A DNA stretch of 64,000 nt, taken from NCBI GenBank assembly GCA_025128025.1, contig JAHLYR010000065.1:95608-159607 (forward strand). Reading direction: 5' to 3'. Made by a program: the position numbers and the translations under genes. Position 1 is the first letter of the stretch, and each line of letters begins with the position of its first letter. Source of the stretch: Synechococcus sp. CS-1330. Lineage in GTDB: Bacteria; Cyanobacteriota; Cyanobacteriia; PCC-6307; Cyanobiaceae. This document shows positions 52,313 through 61,138 of this stretch, piece by piece. A model generated the notes under the pieces. The model searched no databases, was not told where the DNA came from, and saw nothing but the letters and a program-made list of their open reading frames with translations.

Positions 52313-54342
52313 GGGCCAGGGGACTGCGCAAGCGCATCGTCTGGGCGACGAGTTTGCAGCTGCTGCTGGTGAGCGGGGCGGTGGGCGGCCTGGCCTATTT
52401 CAGCGGCCAAAGGAGTGGCTTTGGCCTGGCCGAGGCCTACCGCCAGCAAGACGCCATCACCGATCTTTCGGAGCAGCTCTCGGGCCGCCTGGCGGCACCG
52501 CAGCTGATCAACAGCCTCAACGTGCTCGCCATCCAGCAGGGCCAGCTCTCCTTAAACGACTTCGACGCCATGGGGCAGCGCTTCTGGAGTCAGATGCAGC
52601 TCTTCCCCGTGGGCTACATCAACTACGGCAGCGTTCGAGGGGAATTCCTCGGGGTGGAAAGGCTCGACAGCGGCGCCTTTGTGATCAACGAAGACGCGTT
52701 CACCAGCCCCCTCGGCAAGGGCACGATGGGCGTCTACGCCATGGGAGCAAAGGGACAACGGGGCGCCCTGCTGGAGTCAATTCCTGGCATGACCGACAGC
52801 CACGAGGAGGCCTGGTACGTGGAAACGGTGAAGGCCGGCCAGCCCACCTGGAGCTCGATCTACCAGTGGGAAGACAAGCCCGAGGTGCTGGCGATTGCCT
52901 TCAATCAACCCCTCTACGGCCCTGGGCGCCAACTGCTAGGCGTCATCGGCGTCGACTTCGTACTCAGCCAGCTCAACACCTGGCTTGCGGAGGTTTGGAA
53001 AGACAGGAACGGCTTCGCCCTGATCGTGGAACGAAATGGCATGGTCGTGGCCAGCTCCCGGCCTGGCCTGACCAGCACAGGCACGGGCCCCACAACCAAG
53101 CGAGTGCGACTGGAGCAACTGCCCGATCCCCTGGTGCAGGCCACCAACCGCCGCCTGCAGGAGCTGGGTGGCCTCAATGCCCCCAGATCCGCTCCCAGCA
53201 CCCAGACCTTGCAATACAAAGGCCACATCTACCTGGTAGGCCTCCACTCGTGGGGCCAGGCGGAGAAGCTCGACTGGCTGCTGATCACAGCCCTGCGCTC
53301 AGATCAGATCGTGCAGACCAGTCAGCGCCATGCCCTGATTGCCCTACTGCTGAGCCTGGGGGCCGTAGCCACCGCGGTAGTGGTAACGATCCGGGTGAGC
53401 GACTGGCTGCTAGCGCCGCTGGAGCTGCTGCGCCAGCGCTGCCAGAGCGCCTCCGAGCAGGTGGGCCAGGGGGACGCAAATCTTGTTTTTGAAGCGGGGC
53501 TGTCCAAGGGCAGCGCCAGAGAAATCGAGGCTGTTTCCCAGGCGTTCGGAGCCCTGGTGGAGCGGCTGACCCAGGCCCGGCGACAACTCGCTGAAGCCAT
53601 CGAACGGGAGCGACTCAAGGATGCCCAGATCGTGTTGGTGCTCGAAGACAAGCTCAAAAGCAGCCTGCAGGCCGCAGCCGTTGCCCACGAAATCAACCTG
53701 CCCCTCAGCACCCTGCTACTGAACAGCAAATTGCTGCTGCACCAGCAAGAAGCTCCCCTGCCCACCGACCTGAACGAGCACCTCCAGGCGATCGCCAGCA
53801 ACGCCGATGAGGTCGTAACGACGATTGAAAAGATGCGCAGCCTGCTGCGCAATCTGCAGACCCACCAGCGGCGCCTCAACCTGGCCAACGTGGCCCGCAG
53901 CGCCCTGCTCTACGCAGGCCCGAGCCTCAAGGCCGCAGGCATCACGGTGCAGCGCGAGGGGCTCGAAGCCAACCTGGCGGTGCTGGGGGACGCGGCCCAG
54001 ATCCAGATCGCAGTGGTCAATCTGCTGCGCAATGCCCTTGAAGCGCTGGAAACAGCCGGCCCTGCTGCAGCCAGCCCCGCCACCATTGCGGTGCGGCTGC
54101 AAAGCGAAGGCGACACCGTTGTGCTCAGCGTGGCCGACAACGGCCCGGGGTTCCAGGCACCGCAAACGGCCCTTGCACCCCTGGAAACCAGCAAGGCCAA
54201 TGGCAGTGGCCTGGGATTGTTTGTGGTGCAGACCACCATGGAAAACCATCGCGGCTCCCTGGCCATTGGCCGCTCCAGCCTGGGCGGTGCCGAGGTGCGC
54301 CTGATTTTTCCCGCGCTCGGGGCCTGCCTATTTACTCAATAG
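52309..54342 (+). CDS. Sensor histidine kinase, dCache and DctB-like
   Basis: The 677-residue kinase has a first membrane span (about residues 10-30), a periplasmic dCache-like sensor region (about 35-335; WYVETVKAGQPTWSSIYQW, LGVIGVDFVLSQL), a second span (about 343-363), a HAMP-like linker, a coiled coil, the phospho-acceptor box VAHEINLPLSTLL and a C-terminal ATPase (LLRNALEALE, VADNGPGF, GSGLGLFVV). The HEIN-x-PL box resembles DctB-type C4-dicarboxylate sensors. The ligand is unknown. It overlaps its response regulator by 4 nt; a LysR-like gene and an aldehyde dehydrogenase follow. Confidence 0.92.
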   Translation: MRARGLRKRIVWATSLQLLLVSGAVGGLAYFSGQRSGFGLAEAYRQQDAITDLSEQLSGRLAAPQLINSLNVLAIQQGQLSLNDFDAMGQRFWSQMQLFPVGYINYGSVRGEFLGVERLDSGAFVINEDAFTSPLGKGTMGVYAMGAKGQRGALLESIPGMTDSHEEAWYVETVKAGQPTWSSIYQWEDKPEVLAIAFNQPLYGPGRQLLGVIGVDFVLSQLNTWLAEVWKDRNGFALIVERNGMVVASSRPGLTSTGTGPTTKRVRLEQLPDPLVQATNRRLQELGGLNAPRSAPSTQTLQYKGHIYLVGLHSWGQAEKLDWLLITALRSDQIVQTSQRHALIALLLSLGAVATAVVVTIRVSDWLLAPLELLRQRCQSASEQVGQGDANLVFEAGLSKGSAREIEAVSQAFGALVERLTQARRQLAEAIERERLKDAQIVLVLEDKLKSSLQAAAVAHEINLPLSTLLLNSKLLLHQQEAPLPTDLNEHLQAIASNADEVVTTIEKMRSLLRNLQTHQRRLNLANVARSALLYAGPSLKAAGITVQREGLEANLAVLGDAAQIQIAVVNLLRNALEALETAGPAAASPATIAVRLQSEGDTVVLSVADNGPGFQAPQTALAPLETSKANGSGLGLFVVQTTMENHRGSLAIGRSSLGGAEVRLIFPALGACLFTQ

Positions 54343-54380
54343 GGGGCAGGAGGTTACCCAATAGGGGGTAGGAGGCTATC
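54337..54380. repeat. 22-bp direct tandem repeat upstream of LysR-like gene
   Basis: CAATAGGGGGCAGGAGGTTA (54337 on) and CAATAGGGGGTAGGAGGCTA (54359 on) form two copies of a 22-bp unit, matching at 19 of 22 positions. The first copy covers the kinase stop codon, and the second ends 48 bp before the ATG at 54429. Two helical turns between copies would put a bound protein on the same face of the DNA, so an operator is plausible. Confidence 0.5.
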
Positions 54381-54428
54381 GGTGGGCAGGCACAAATTCA
54401 TAAGGTCGCCACTCTGCGCAGCAGAAGG

Positions 54429-55025
54429 ATGCGCGACGTCCTGCTAGACGGATTGCCAGTTCTGGATCTGCTGGAGATCACTGCCAGCACTTCGGCTGTG
54501 GCGGCCCTGACCAACTGCGACCAAAGCTCCGTTTCGCGCCTGCACCGCCGCGTCAGCGATCAGCTGGGCCTGGATTTCCACAAAACCAACGGCCACTACC
54601 GGGCCCACGCCAACCACGCCGTTTTGGCCTCCCTGCGGCAAGCCTCCCAGCTGCTGCGCCTCGGCAGGGGCCAGCTGCAGCTGCAGTGGCAGGGCAACCC
54701 CCGGAATGTCCAGGCTCTCCAATCGATCGGAGGCCGCGCCCTGGAGCTGGTGCGCGAGCGGGTGCTGGATCTGGCCGTGGTCAATGGCCTCGATACCCTG
54801 CCGCCAGGCTGGGAGGACAGCCGCAAACCCTTTGCCTTCTTCGATCTGGTAGCCATTGGTCTGGTGCGTTACCCAATCCAGCTCAGCGGCAGCGGCACCA
54901 ACCTCGATGCTGTGGTGCTGCGCCGGGAGCATTTGGAGCAGCCAGCCATGCAGGCATTGATCAGCCAAATCCGCGCCGTTTACCTGCGGGAGTACGCGCA
55001 ATTGCCAGAGCTGGCCTGGCTCTGA
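54429..55025 (+). CDS. Short LysR-like regulator
   Basis: The 198-residue protein has an N-terminal HTH (NCDQSSVSRLHRRVSDQLGLDF) and a truncated effector-like region with ELVRERVLDLAVVNGLDTLP. It is related to the regulators at 1-362 and 464-1351, which have SVSR/TVSR and LVRERIVDACLTGLPD in the same places, but it lacks about 100 C-terminal residues. It could form an altered dimer or have lost ligand binding. It lies between the sensor kinase and the aldehyde dehydrogenase, which may be its target. Confidence 0.75.
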   Translation: MRDVLLDGLPVLDLLEITASTSAVAALTNCDQSSVSRLHRRVSDQLGLDFHKTNGHYRAHANHAVLASLRQASQLLRLGRGQLQLQWQGNPRNVQALQSIGGRALELVRERVLDLAVVNGLDTLPPGWEDSRKPFAFFDLVAIGLVRYPIQLSGSGTNLDAVVLRREHLEQPAMQALISQIRAVYLREYAQLPELAWL

Positions 55026-55078
55026 GCAGCCGAAGCCTCAATCAATTTGCCAGCTTGGGCTGACACGCAGCCCGCCCC

Positions 55079-56479
55079 TTGAGCTCCGCCCCAACCGCAA
55101 CCCCGCTCCTGGCCACGCCGATCGCGGCGATGCGTGCACCCGTCAGCACGGGCCTCACCCGCAGCCTGGCCTGGCGGCTGGAGCAGCTAGATCGCCTGGA
55201 AGGCCTGTTGCGCGATCAGGAGGCGGCAGTGCTCGAAGCCTTGGCGGCCGACTTAGGCAAACCGCCCCTCGAGGCCACCTTTGAGCTGATAGCGGTGCGT
55301 CAGGAGCTGACCCTCACCCGGCGCCAGCTGAAGCGCTGGATGGCACCGCGGCCGATCGGGCTGGATCTGGCCCTGCGGCCCGGCCAGGCCTGGGTGCAAA
55401 CAGAGCCTCTGGGCTGCGTGTTGATCATCGGCCCCTGGAACTACCCATTCCATCTCTGCCTGCACCCGCTCGTGAGCGCCCTGGCGGCGGGCAACACGGC
55501 CGTGCTCAAGCCCTCAGAACATGCGCCCCACATCTCCGCACTCCTGGCCAGCTGCCTACCCCTGGCCTTTCCAGCCGAGGTGGTGCAGGTGGTCACCGGC
55601 GATGGGGCCGTGGCAGCCGAGCTGCTGGAGCAGCAGTTTGACCACATCTTTTTCACCGGCGGCGGCCGGGTGGGCCGGCTGGTGATGGCCGCCGCCGCCC
55701 GCCATCTCACCCCCGTGACCCTGGAGCTGGGCGGCAAGAGTCCGGCGATCGTGCTTGCCGATGCCGACATCGCCACCAGCGCAAAGCGCCTGGCCTGGGG
55801 CAAGGGTCTCAATGCTGGTCAAACCTGCATCGCTCCCGACCACCTGCTGGTGCAACCAGCCGTGCGGGAAGCGCTAGTTGCAGCTATCGCCGCCGAATGG
55901 CAGCGCTTCTATGGCAGCGATCCCCTCGCCAGCGAGGACATGGGCTGCATCGTCAATGAAGCCCAGTTCCAGCGCCTGGAGGCCCTGCTGGCGGGGGCCC
56001 GCAGCCGCGGCCACGTGCTGGCGGGGGGGCGCAGCGATCCCAGCCGCCGGCGCATCGAACCCACCTTGGTAGCGATCGAATCCGGCGAAGATCCGCTGAT
56101 GCAGGAGGAGCTGTTTGGCCCAATCCTGCCCGTGCTGGCAGTAGCCAACCTGGAAGCGGCCCTGGCCGAAGTGAGGTCGAGGCCCAAGCCCCTTGCCCTC
56201 TATTTGTTTAGCCACGATCGAGCTGCCCAGCAGCGCACCCTGGACACCACAAGCTCAGGTGGCGTCTGCTTCAACGATGTGGTGATGCAGGCGGGTGCGG
56301 CGGCCCTGCCGTTAGGCGGCGTCGGCGAAAGCGGCATGGGCAGCTACCACGGCGAGGCTGGCTTTCTAACCTTTTCGCACCGGCGCACCGTGCTGCGGCG
56401 CCCCTTCTGGCTTGATCTGCCCTTCCGCTACCCCCCCTATGCGGGCAAGTTGGCCCTGGTGAAGCGGCTGCTGGGCTAA
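55079..56479 (+). CDS. Class 3-type aldehyde dehydrogenase
   Basis: The 466-residue NAD(P)-dependent enzyme has the class 3 (fatty aldehyde) pattern: PLGCVLIIGPWNYPFHL, AGNTAVLKPSE, FTGGGRVGRLV, the glutamate motif LELGGKSPAIVL, and the catalytic Cys in LNAGQTCIAPDHLLV. The C-terminus is hydrophobic-aromatic (LDLPFRYPPYAGKLALVKRL), perhaps membrane-associating. Start taken at TTG 55079; an ATG lies at 55130. Likely role: oxidation of long-chain or stress-derived aldehydes. Confidence 0.93.
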   Translation: MSSAPTATPLLATPIAAMRAPVSTGLTRSLAWRLEQLDRLEGLLRDQEAAVLEALAADLGKPPLEATFELIAVRQELTLTRRQLKRWMAPRPIGLDLALRPGQAWVQTEPLGCVLIIGPWNYPFHLCLHPLVSALAAGNTAVLKPSEHAPHISALLASCLPLAFPAEVVQVVTGDGAVAAELLEQQFDHIFFTGGGRVGRLVMAAAARHLTPVTLELGGKSPAIVLADADIATSAKRLAWGKGLNAGQTCIAPDHLLVQPAVREALVAAIAAEWQRFYGSDPLASEDMGCIVNEAQFQRLEALLAGARSRGHVLAGGRSDPSRRRIEPTLVAIESGEDPLMQEELFGPILPVLAVANLEAALAEVRSRPKPLALYLFSHDRAAQQRTLDTTSSGGVCFNDVVMQAGAAALPLGGVGESGMGSYHGEAGFLTFSHRRTVLRRPFWLDLPFRYPPYAGKLALVKRLLG

Positions 56480-56602
56480 CTCTGGGGCACAGCGATGGGG
56501 GGGCGAAGGCAGGGCGATCAGAAGCTTTGATGCGCCGAAGGCGATCAAGGGACTGGATGGGACTAGGCAACTCCCTTAACGTTCCAGTACCTATACGTGG
56601 TG

Positions 56603-58033
56603 CCGATGCGTCGCTCCCTTGCCGCCCTGGCCCTAGCTGTGGTGTTGCCCTTACCGGGTCTGGCCCCTGCCGCAGCTCTGGCAAACGTGGTGGTCAAACC
56701 TGGCGAAACCCTCTCGGAAATTGCCGACCGCCACGGCGTCAGCCTCACGCGACTGATGCAGGCCAATGGCATCAGCAACCCAAACGTGATTTCAGCGGGC
56801 CAGAGCTTGCGGCTGCCAGGCAGTAGCGCCGCTGCCGCAGGGAGTTCCAGGGGCGGCAGTGTCATCGTCCAGCCCGGAGACACCCTCTCCGACATCGCCG
56901 ATCGCCAGGGGGTCAGCCTCAACCAGTTGATGCAGGCCAACGGCATCACCAACCCCAACATGGTGGTGGCAGGCCAAAAGCTGGTGCTGCCTGGATCTCG
57001 CCGGGCAACGGCGGCGGCCGCTTCCAGAGCGCTGCCCACCGCCCCTTATACGGTGAAAAGCGGTGAAACCCTTTCAGAAATCGCCGATCGCTTCGGCACC
57101 AGCACCGAACGGCTGATCAAGCTAAATGGGATCAGCAATCCAAATCTGGTGGTGGCGGGAACACGCCTGGCCATTCCTGGGCGTCCGTCCTCATCGGCCG
57201 CCCCCCGCAACGCCAAGGAACACGTGGTGCGCAGCGGCGAGAACCTCTCCACCATCGCCGGCAGCTACGGGCTGCCGGTTGAGCGGCTGGTTGCCATCAA
57301 CAAAATTGATGACCCCGATCTGGTGGTGTCTGGCACCCGCCTGAAGCTGCAGGCCCCTCCTCCGGTTAAGGCCACTCCAAAGCCAGCCGCCCAGGCAAAG
57401 CCCAAGCCCAAACCCAAGCCTGCGGCAACGCCAGCCCCTAAACCCACCGTGACCACAGCTGCGACCACAACCGTGACTCCCGCTGTAGCCACAGCCGTGC
57501 CAGCCCCCAAACCCACTCCCCGCCCCACACCCAGCGTTCCACAGGCCATACAACAACCTGTTCAACAATCCGTTCAACAGCCCGTTCAACAAACTGTTCA
57601 ACAAAGCGTGCAACCCGCCGCAAAACCAGTGATTACAGCGGCGGTCCAGCCAAAAATCCAACCCACTCCCAAGCCCTCACCTGTCGTTGCCACGCCGATC
57701 GCCAAAGCCTCAACCACTCCGACTACAGCAACCACCTCCCCCGCCAGCCGGCCAAGCACTGGCAGCCAGCCCAGCAGCAGCAAGCCTCAAGGGCCCGACT
57801 GGCGCAGCTACGGCCCGCTGCAGGTGGACTGGGCCAACTGGCAACCCATGGGGGGCAGTTTTGTAGCCCCAACCCTCAATGGCGATGGCAAGCCCGTTTA
57901 TCTGGCGGTCAACTGCGGAGCCCGCAAGCTCAATGCCACCAGCCAATCAGGCCAATGGAAGAGCTGGGATGCACCCCAGAGCGACTTTGAGGAGCAGCTA
58001 ATCAGCGATATCTGCAAGGCCCGGGCCAGCTAA
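56603..58033 (+). CDS. Secreted protein with four LysM repeats
   Basis: The 476-residue protein has a signal peptide ([20 protein letters not shown], cleavage near ALA-N) and four LysM domains of about 45 residues each between 30 and 255; each has a [14 protein letters not shown] helix and an [11 protein letters not shown] turn. The LysMs are joined by Ala/Ser linkers. A long Pro/Lys/Thr/Gln-rich stretch follows (about 256-395) with [10 protein letters not shown] repeats, then a conserved C-terminal domain ([20 protein letters not shown], two Cys). LysM binds peptidoglycan. ATG 56603 is preferred to GTG 56597 because it starts the signal peptide. Confidence 0.88.
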   Translation, partial: PMRRSLAALALAVVLPLPGLAPAAALANVVVKPGETLSEIADRHGVSLTRLMQANGISNPNVISAGQSLRLPGSSAAAAGSSRGGSVIVQPGDTLSDIADRQGVSLNQLMQANGITNPNMVVAGQKLVLPGSRRATAAAASRALPTAPYTVKSGETLSEIADRFGTSTERLIKLNGISNPNLVVAGTRLAIPGRPSSSAAPRNAKEHVVRSGENLSTIAGSYGLPVERLVAINKIDDPDLVVSGTRLKLQAPPPVKATPKPAAQAKPKPKPKPAATPAPKPTVTTAATTTVTPAVATAVPAPKPTPRPTPSVPQAIQQPVQQSVQQPVQQTVQQSVQPAAKPVITAAVQPKIQPTPKPSPVVATPIAKASTTPTTATTSPASRPSTGSQPSSSKPQGPDWRSYGPLQVDWANWQPMGGSFVAPTLNGDGKPVYLAVNCGARKLNATSQSGQWKSWDAPQSDFEEQLISDICKARAS

Positions 58034-58061
58034 TCCAACCGGCTAGCCAAGCACCACCAAG

Positions 58062-59591
58062 TCAGGCAGCCCAGTGAAGTGGCCAGGGCTGGCGCACATA
58101 GCGCCGGCCCGAGGCGCGCAGATAGAGCCTCTGGGCGCCGTCATCGCTTTCGCTGAGCAATTCCTCCTGGGCCAGCCGCCGCAGCAGCCACCCCCAGCTC
58201 GCTTCTTGCTGCTGTCGCTGCTCTGCCGACACAGCGGATGCGAGCTCCTCAGCCAGGTTGCGTAGATCGCGGCCGGGACGAAGCTCCAGTACCTCCAGCG
58301 CCTGGTGCGCCTCAACAGACCAATCCCGACTTTCACGGGGACTGCGGCAGTTGTCGCAACGGCCGCAGGCAGCCGCCAATTCACCTACGGCCAGCAGCAG
58401 CGCCTGCTCCCGGCAGCCCTCGCCCTCCGCCACCGCTTCCATCCGCCGCAATTGCTGCTGGGCCAGCTCCAGCCGTTGCTGGTCCTGCTGGCGCTGGGCC
58501 CCCACGCCCCGAATTGCCCAGCCCAAACTGGTGCGATCAGCCGGGTCGTAGAGCACTAGGCAGCGCGCCAGTTCCCCATCCCGGCCGGCCCGGCCCGATT
58601 CCTGCAGATACCCCTCCGGACTGGCCGGCAGGTCCAGGTGCAGCACTAGTCCCACATCCGATCGATCCACTCCCATGCCGAAGGCCACGGTGGCCACCAG
58701 CACCGGCCGCGGCTGCAGCTGGAAATGCTCCAGGGCCAGCTGGCGGCTTTCGGGGTCCATGCCGGCGTGATAAGCGATCGCCTCCACCCCGACCCCGGTC
58801 AAGCGAGCCGCCCATTGCTCCACCGAGCGGCGAGTGCGCGCATAAATCAGCACGGCGCCCCGGGATGCTCCCAGCTCCGCCAGCACCAGGGGCAGGGGAT
58901 CGGGCGGGCGCACCTGCATGCCGTACACCAGGTTGCTGCGGCGGGCCGAACGCACCTGGATCAGCGGTCGCCGCAGCTGCAGCAGGCGAATGATGTCGGC
59001 CCGCACCTGGGGGGCTGCGGTGGCGCTGAGCGCCACTAGGGGCACCCCGGGACACTGAGCCCGCAATTGGCCTAGGCGGCGGTAGTCGGGGCGGAAATCA
59101 TGGCCCCAGGCGCTGATGCAGTGGGCCTCGTCCACCGCCAGCGCCACCAGCTGGCCGCTCTCCAGCACGTCGTCAAGCAGCTGGCGGGTGGCTTCCCCCT
59201 GCAGCCGCTCCGGGGCCAAATAAAGCAGCCGCAGCCTGTGATCGCGCAGCCGCTGCAGCAGCTGGCGCCGCTCCGGCAAGGCCAGGCCGCCATGCAGGCA
59301 GGCCGCCGGGATGCCTCGGCGTTGCAGCTGACTCACCTGGTCCTGCATCAGGGCAACCAGCGGTGAAATCACCAGCACCAGCCCACCACGCACCAAGGCG
59401 GGCAGCTGATAGCAAAGCGACTTACCGCCGCCGGTGGGCAGCACCGCCAGGCAGTCCTGGCCGGCCAGCAGGGCCTCCACCACCGGCCGCTGACCGGGAC
59501 GGAACTCGGACCAGCCGAAATGGCGCTCCAGGGCCAGCGCCAGGGGATCAGCGGGGCCAGAAGGCAATTGGGCCCTACCCGTAGTGCTCAC
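58062..59591 (-). CDS. recQ: ATP-dependent DNA helicase RecQ, without HRDC domain
   Basis: The 509-residue helicase acts in recombination repair. It shows PTGGGKSLCYQLP (motif I), AVDEAHCISAWGHDFRPDY (II), VALSATAAP (III), VATVAFGMGVDRSDV (V) and ESGRAGRDGE (VI), then the zinc-binding cysteines of the RQC part (CREQALLLAVGEL, CGRCDNC). It ends soon after a degenerate winged-helix region, so no HRDC domain is present. GTG start at 59591. Convergent with the LysM gene (28-bp gap). Confidence 0.93.
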   Translation of the reverse strand: MSTTGRAQLPSGPADPLALALERHFGWSEFRPGQRPVVEALLAGQDCLAVLPTGGGKSLCYQLPALVRGGLVLVISPLVALMQDQVSQLQRRGIPAACLHGGLALPERRQLLQRLRDHRLRLLYLAPERLQGEATRQLLDDVLESGQLVALAVDEAHCISAWGHDFRPDYRRLGQLRAQCPGVPLVALSATAAPQVRADIIRLLQLRRPLIQVRSARRSNLVYGMQVRPPDPLPLVLAELGASRGAVLIYARTRRSVEQWAARLTGVGVEAIAYHAGMDPESRQLALEHFQLQPRPVLVATVAFGMGVDRSDVGLVLHLDLPASPEGYLQESGRAGRDGELARCLVLYDPADRTSLGWAIRGVGAQRQQDQQRLELAQQQLRRMEAVAEGEGCREQALLLAVGELAAACGRCDNCRSPRESRDWSVEAHQALEVLELRPGRDLRNLAEELASAVSAEQRQQQEASWGWLLRRLAQEELLSESDDGAQRLYLRASGRRYVRQPWPLHWAA

Positions 59592-59629
59592 CGACCATAG
59601 CGACCACCAGATGCGGTATTAGTGGCCGG

Positions 59630-60676
59630 TCATGGCAGGGGTGGTGGGGGCAGCTGCTCCGGCGACTCCTCCACTAGCTGCAAGCGCACCCGCTTGCCAC
59701 CTGCCAGCTCCCCCAGGGACACCCGCAGGGTGCTGCCGCTGAGCGATTGCAAGGCAGTGAGCAGTTCGCGCAGGTGGGGCGTGCTGCTGCCGCTCTCCAC
59801 CCAAAGGCGCTCCTGCAGGCCCCCGAGCCGCCGCCAGCTCGTGTGCAGCTTCAGAACGGCACTCTCCAGGGCCTGGGCCTGGCCCACCGCATCGGCCAGC
59901 AAGCCCAGGGCATCGAGTCGCTGAGCCTCCTGAAGCGCCTTCTCGAAATCCAGGTCCCCCTGCTGAAAAGCCCGCACCGCCAGAGCTGCCTCCGCCGCCT
60001 TGCTCAACCAACGGGCCGTGCAGGTCACCTCCTTGACTCGCTCCAGCTCCGGCTCCTCGCGCAACACCCTGCGCAGGTCCTCCTGCTGATCTTCTGGCAG
60101 CTTGGCCAGCTCCTTCACCAGGGGAGCCACAGCCCGCGGTGGCAGGAGATTGTCGGCTGTGCGCTTGCGGATCTCCTCGGGCAAAAGGGGGCTGGTGGCG
60201 GCTGTGAACTCATCACTAAGACGACGGACCTGCTTGCGGGTGATCTGCTGACCCTCATTGGCCGCCTCGCTGATCATCTGCTGCACCTCTGGATCGGCCT
60301 GGGCCGTCTCCAGAAAGGCCCGCTTCGAAAAGTTGTTGACGCTGGTCTCCTCAAGCAGGCCGCCACCCACCAAGCTCTCAGCCGACTCAGACAGCTGGAT
60401 CAAGGTGTAGGCCCGGGTCTTGCTGATCTCCCGCTCCCGCAGCCACTGCAGGAATCCCGTACCTCGCCCTTCGCCGCCGCGCTTTTCCCGGTCCCGCACC
60501 GCCGCCAAAATCCGCCCGCGCCAGATTTCGGTCTGCAGGTCGAAGCGATCACACACGGCCCAGGCTTCTTCAAGCCTGGCCAGAAATTCCATCGTGCTGA
60601 TGGTGTCGCTTTCGGGGTCGGGCAGCTCGAGGTTGAGCACCGGCGGCGCCGGGACCTCCATCGGGTCCATGGCCAT
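59630..60676 (-). CDS. Conserved hypothetical protein with DUF3102/ParB-like HTH region
   Basis: The 348-residue protein has a segment at about residues 45-95 ([38 protein letters not shown]) that resembles DUF3102/ParB-type helix-turn-helix proteins, and further helical regions rich in charged residues ([20 protein letters not shown]). No catalytic motif is seen. ATG 60676 begins [12 protein letters not shown]; the frame is open to 61021 across the psaE gene but that part is antisense. It is divergent from psaE by 144 bp. Function unknown, possibly DNA-binding. Confidence 0.7.
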   Translation of the reverse strand: MAMDPMEVPAPPVLNLELPDPESDTISTMEFLARLEEAWAVCDRFDLQTEIWRGRILAAVRDREKRGGEGRGTGFLQWLREREISKTRAYTLIQLSESAESLVGGGLLEETSVNNFSKRAFLETAQADPEVQQMISEAANEGQQITRKQVRRLSDEFTAATSPLLPEEIRKRTADNLLPPRAVAPLVKELAKLPEDQQEDLRRVLREEPELERVKEVTCTARWLSKAAEAALAVRAFQQGDLDFEKALQEAQRLDALGLLADAVGQAQALESAVLKLHTSWRRLGGLQERLWVESGSSTPHLRELLTALQSLSGSTLRVSLGELAGGKRVRLQLVEESPEQLPPPPLP

Positions 60677-60728
60677 GGGAAGGGACGCTCTGCTGTGCTG
60701 TCGATGGTGCCATGGGCAGCCGACCTCT

Positions 60729-60761
60729 CCCCAAGGGCGACGAATCGTGACGCCCTTGGGG
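60729..60761. promoter_or_regulatory. 11-bp perfect inverted repeat in the psaE leader
   Basis: CCCCAAGGGCG (60729-60739) and CGCCCTTGGGG (60751-60761) form a perfect 11-bp inverted repeat with an 11-nt centre, 59 bp upstream of psaE ATG. A TATCTT at 60782-60787 could be a -10 element. It could be a regulator site or, if transcribed, a stable 5' hairpin. No HLR1 (RpaB) motif is evident. Confidence 0.5.
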
Positions 60762-60820
60762 AAGCCCACCTCCTGCGCGGGTATCTTCGCTCTGGCAGCC
60801 ACCCGATCTACAGCGCAGCG

Positions 60821-61030
60821 ATGGCAATCTCCCGCGGCGACAAGGTACGCATCAAGCGCCCCGAGTCTTATTGGTTCAACGAAGTCGGCACCGTCGCTTC
60901 GATCGACACTTCCGGCATCCGCTACCCCGTGGTAGTTCGCTTTGAAAAGGTGAACTACAACGGCTACAGCGGCTCTGAAGGCGGCATCAACACCAACAAC
61001 TTCGCCGAGAGCGAACTCCAAAAAGCCTGA
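60821..61030 (+). CDS. psaE: Photosystem I reaction centre subunit IV (PsaE)
   Basis: PsaE is the stromal PSI subunit that supports ferredoxin docking and cyclic electron flow. The 69-residue SH3-like protein starts [20 protein letters not shown] (shown in part) and contains [20 protein letters not shown] and [12 protein letters not shown]. It is complete and of normal length. A hairpin at 60729-60761 precedes it and a terminator at 61086-61117 follows, so it is probably its own unit. Confidence 0.98.
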   Translation: MAISRGDKVRIKRPESYWFNEVGTVASIDTSGIRYPVVVRFEKVNYNGYSGSEGGINTNNFAESELQKA

Positions 61031-61085
61031 AGCTCTTCAGCCTCTTGGGATCCAAGTTCCGGGTGGCTTTCCAGGCCGGTCTAAA

Positions 61086-61117
61086 GCCCGTGCAACTTTT
61101 GGTTGCGCGGGCATTTT
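61086..61117 (+). terminator. Rho-independent terminator after psaE
   Basis: GCCCGTGCAAC (61086-61096) pairs with GTTGCGCGGGC (61102-61112), with one mismatch, around a 5-nt loop. ATTTT follows. It starts 55 nt after the psaE stop and ends 21 nt before the mutM ATG. Confidence 0.75.
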
Positions 61118-61138
61118 GCTGGGCTAGCGCCTAAGCCA

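Noticed and set aside
57541..57610. Short tandem DNA repeat as a CRISPR or satellite
   Set aside because: Units are 12-15 nt, in frame, and encode the VQQ/PVQQ linker of the LysM protein; there are no spacers.
59747..61030. Plus-strand open frame of 427 codons ending with PsaE
   Set aside because: Only the last 69 codons match PsaE, which has its own ATG; the rest is antisense to the 348-residue gene.
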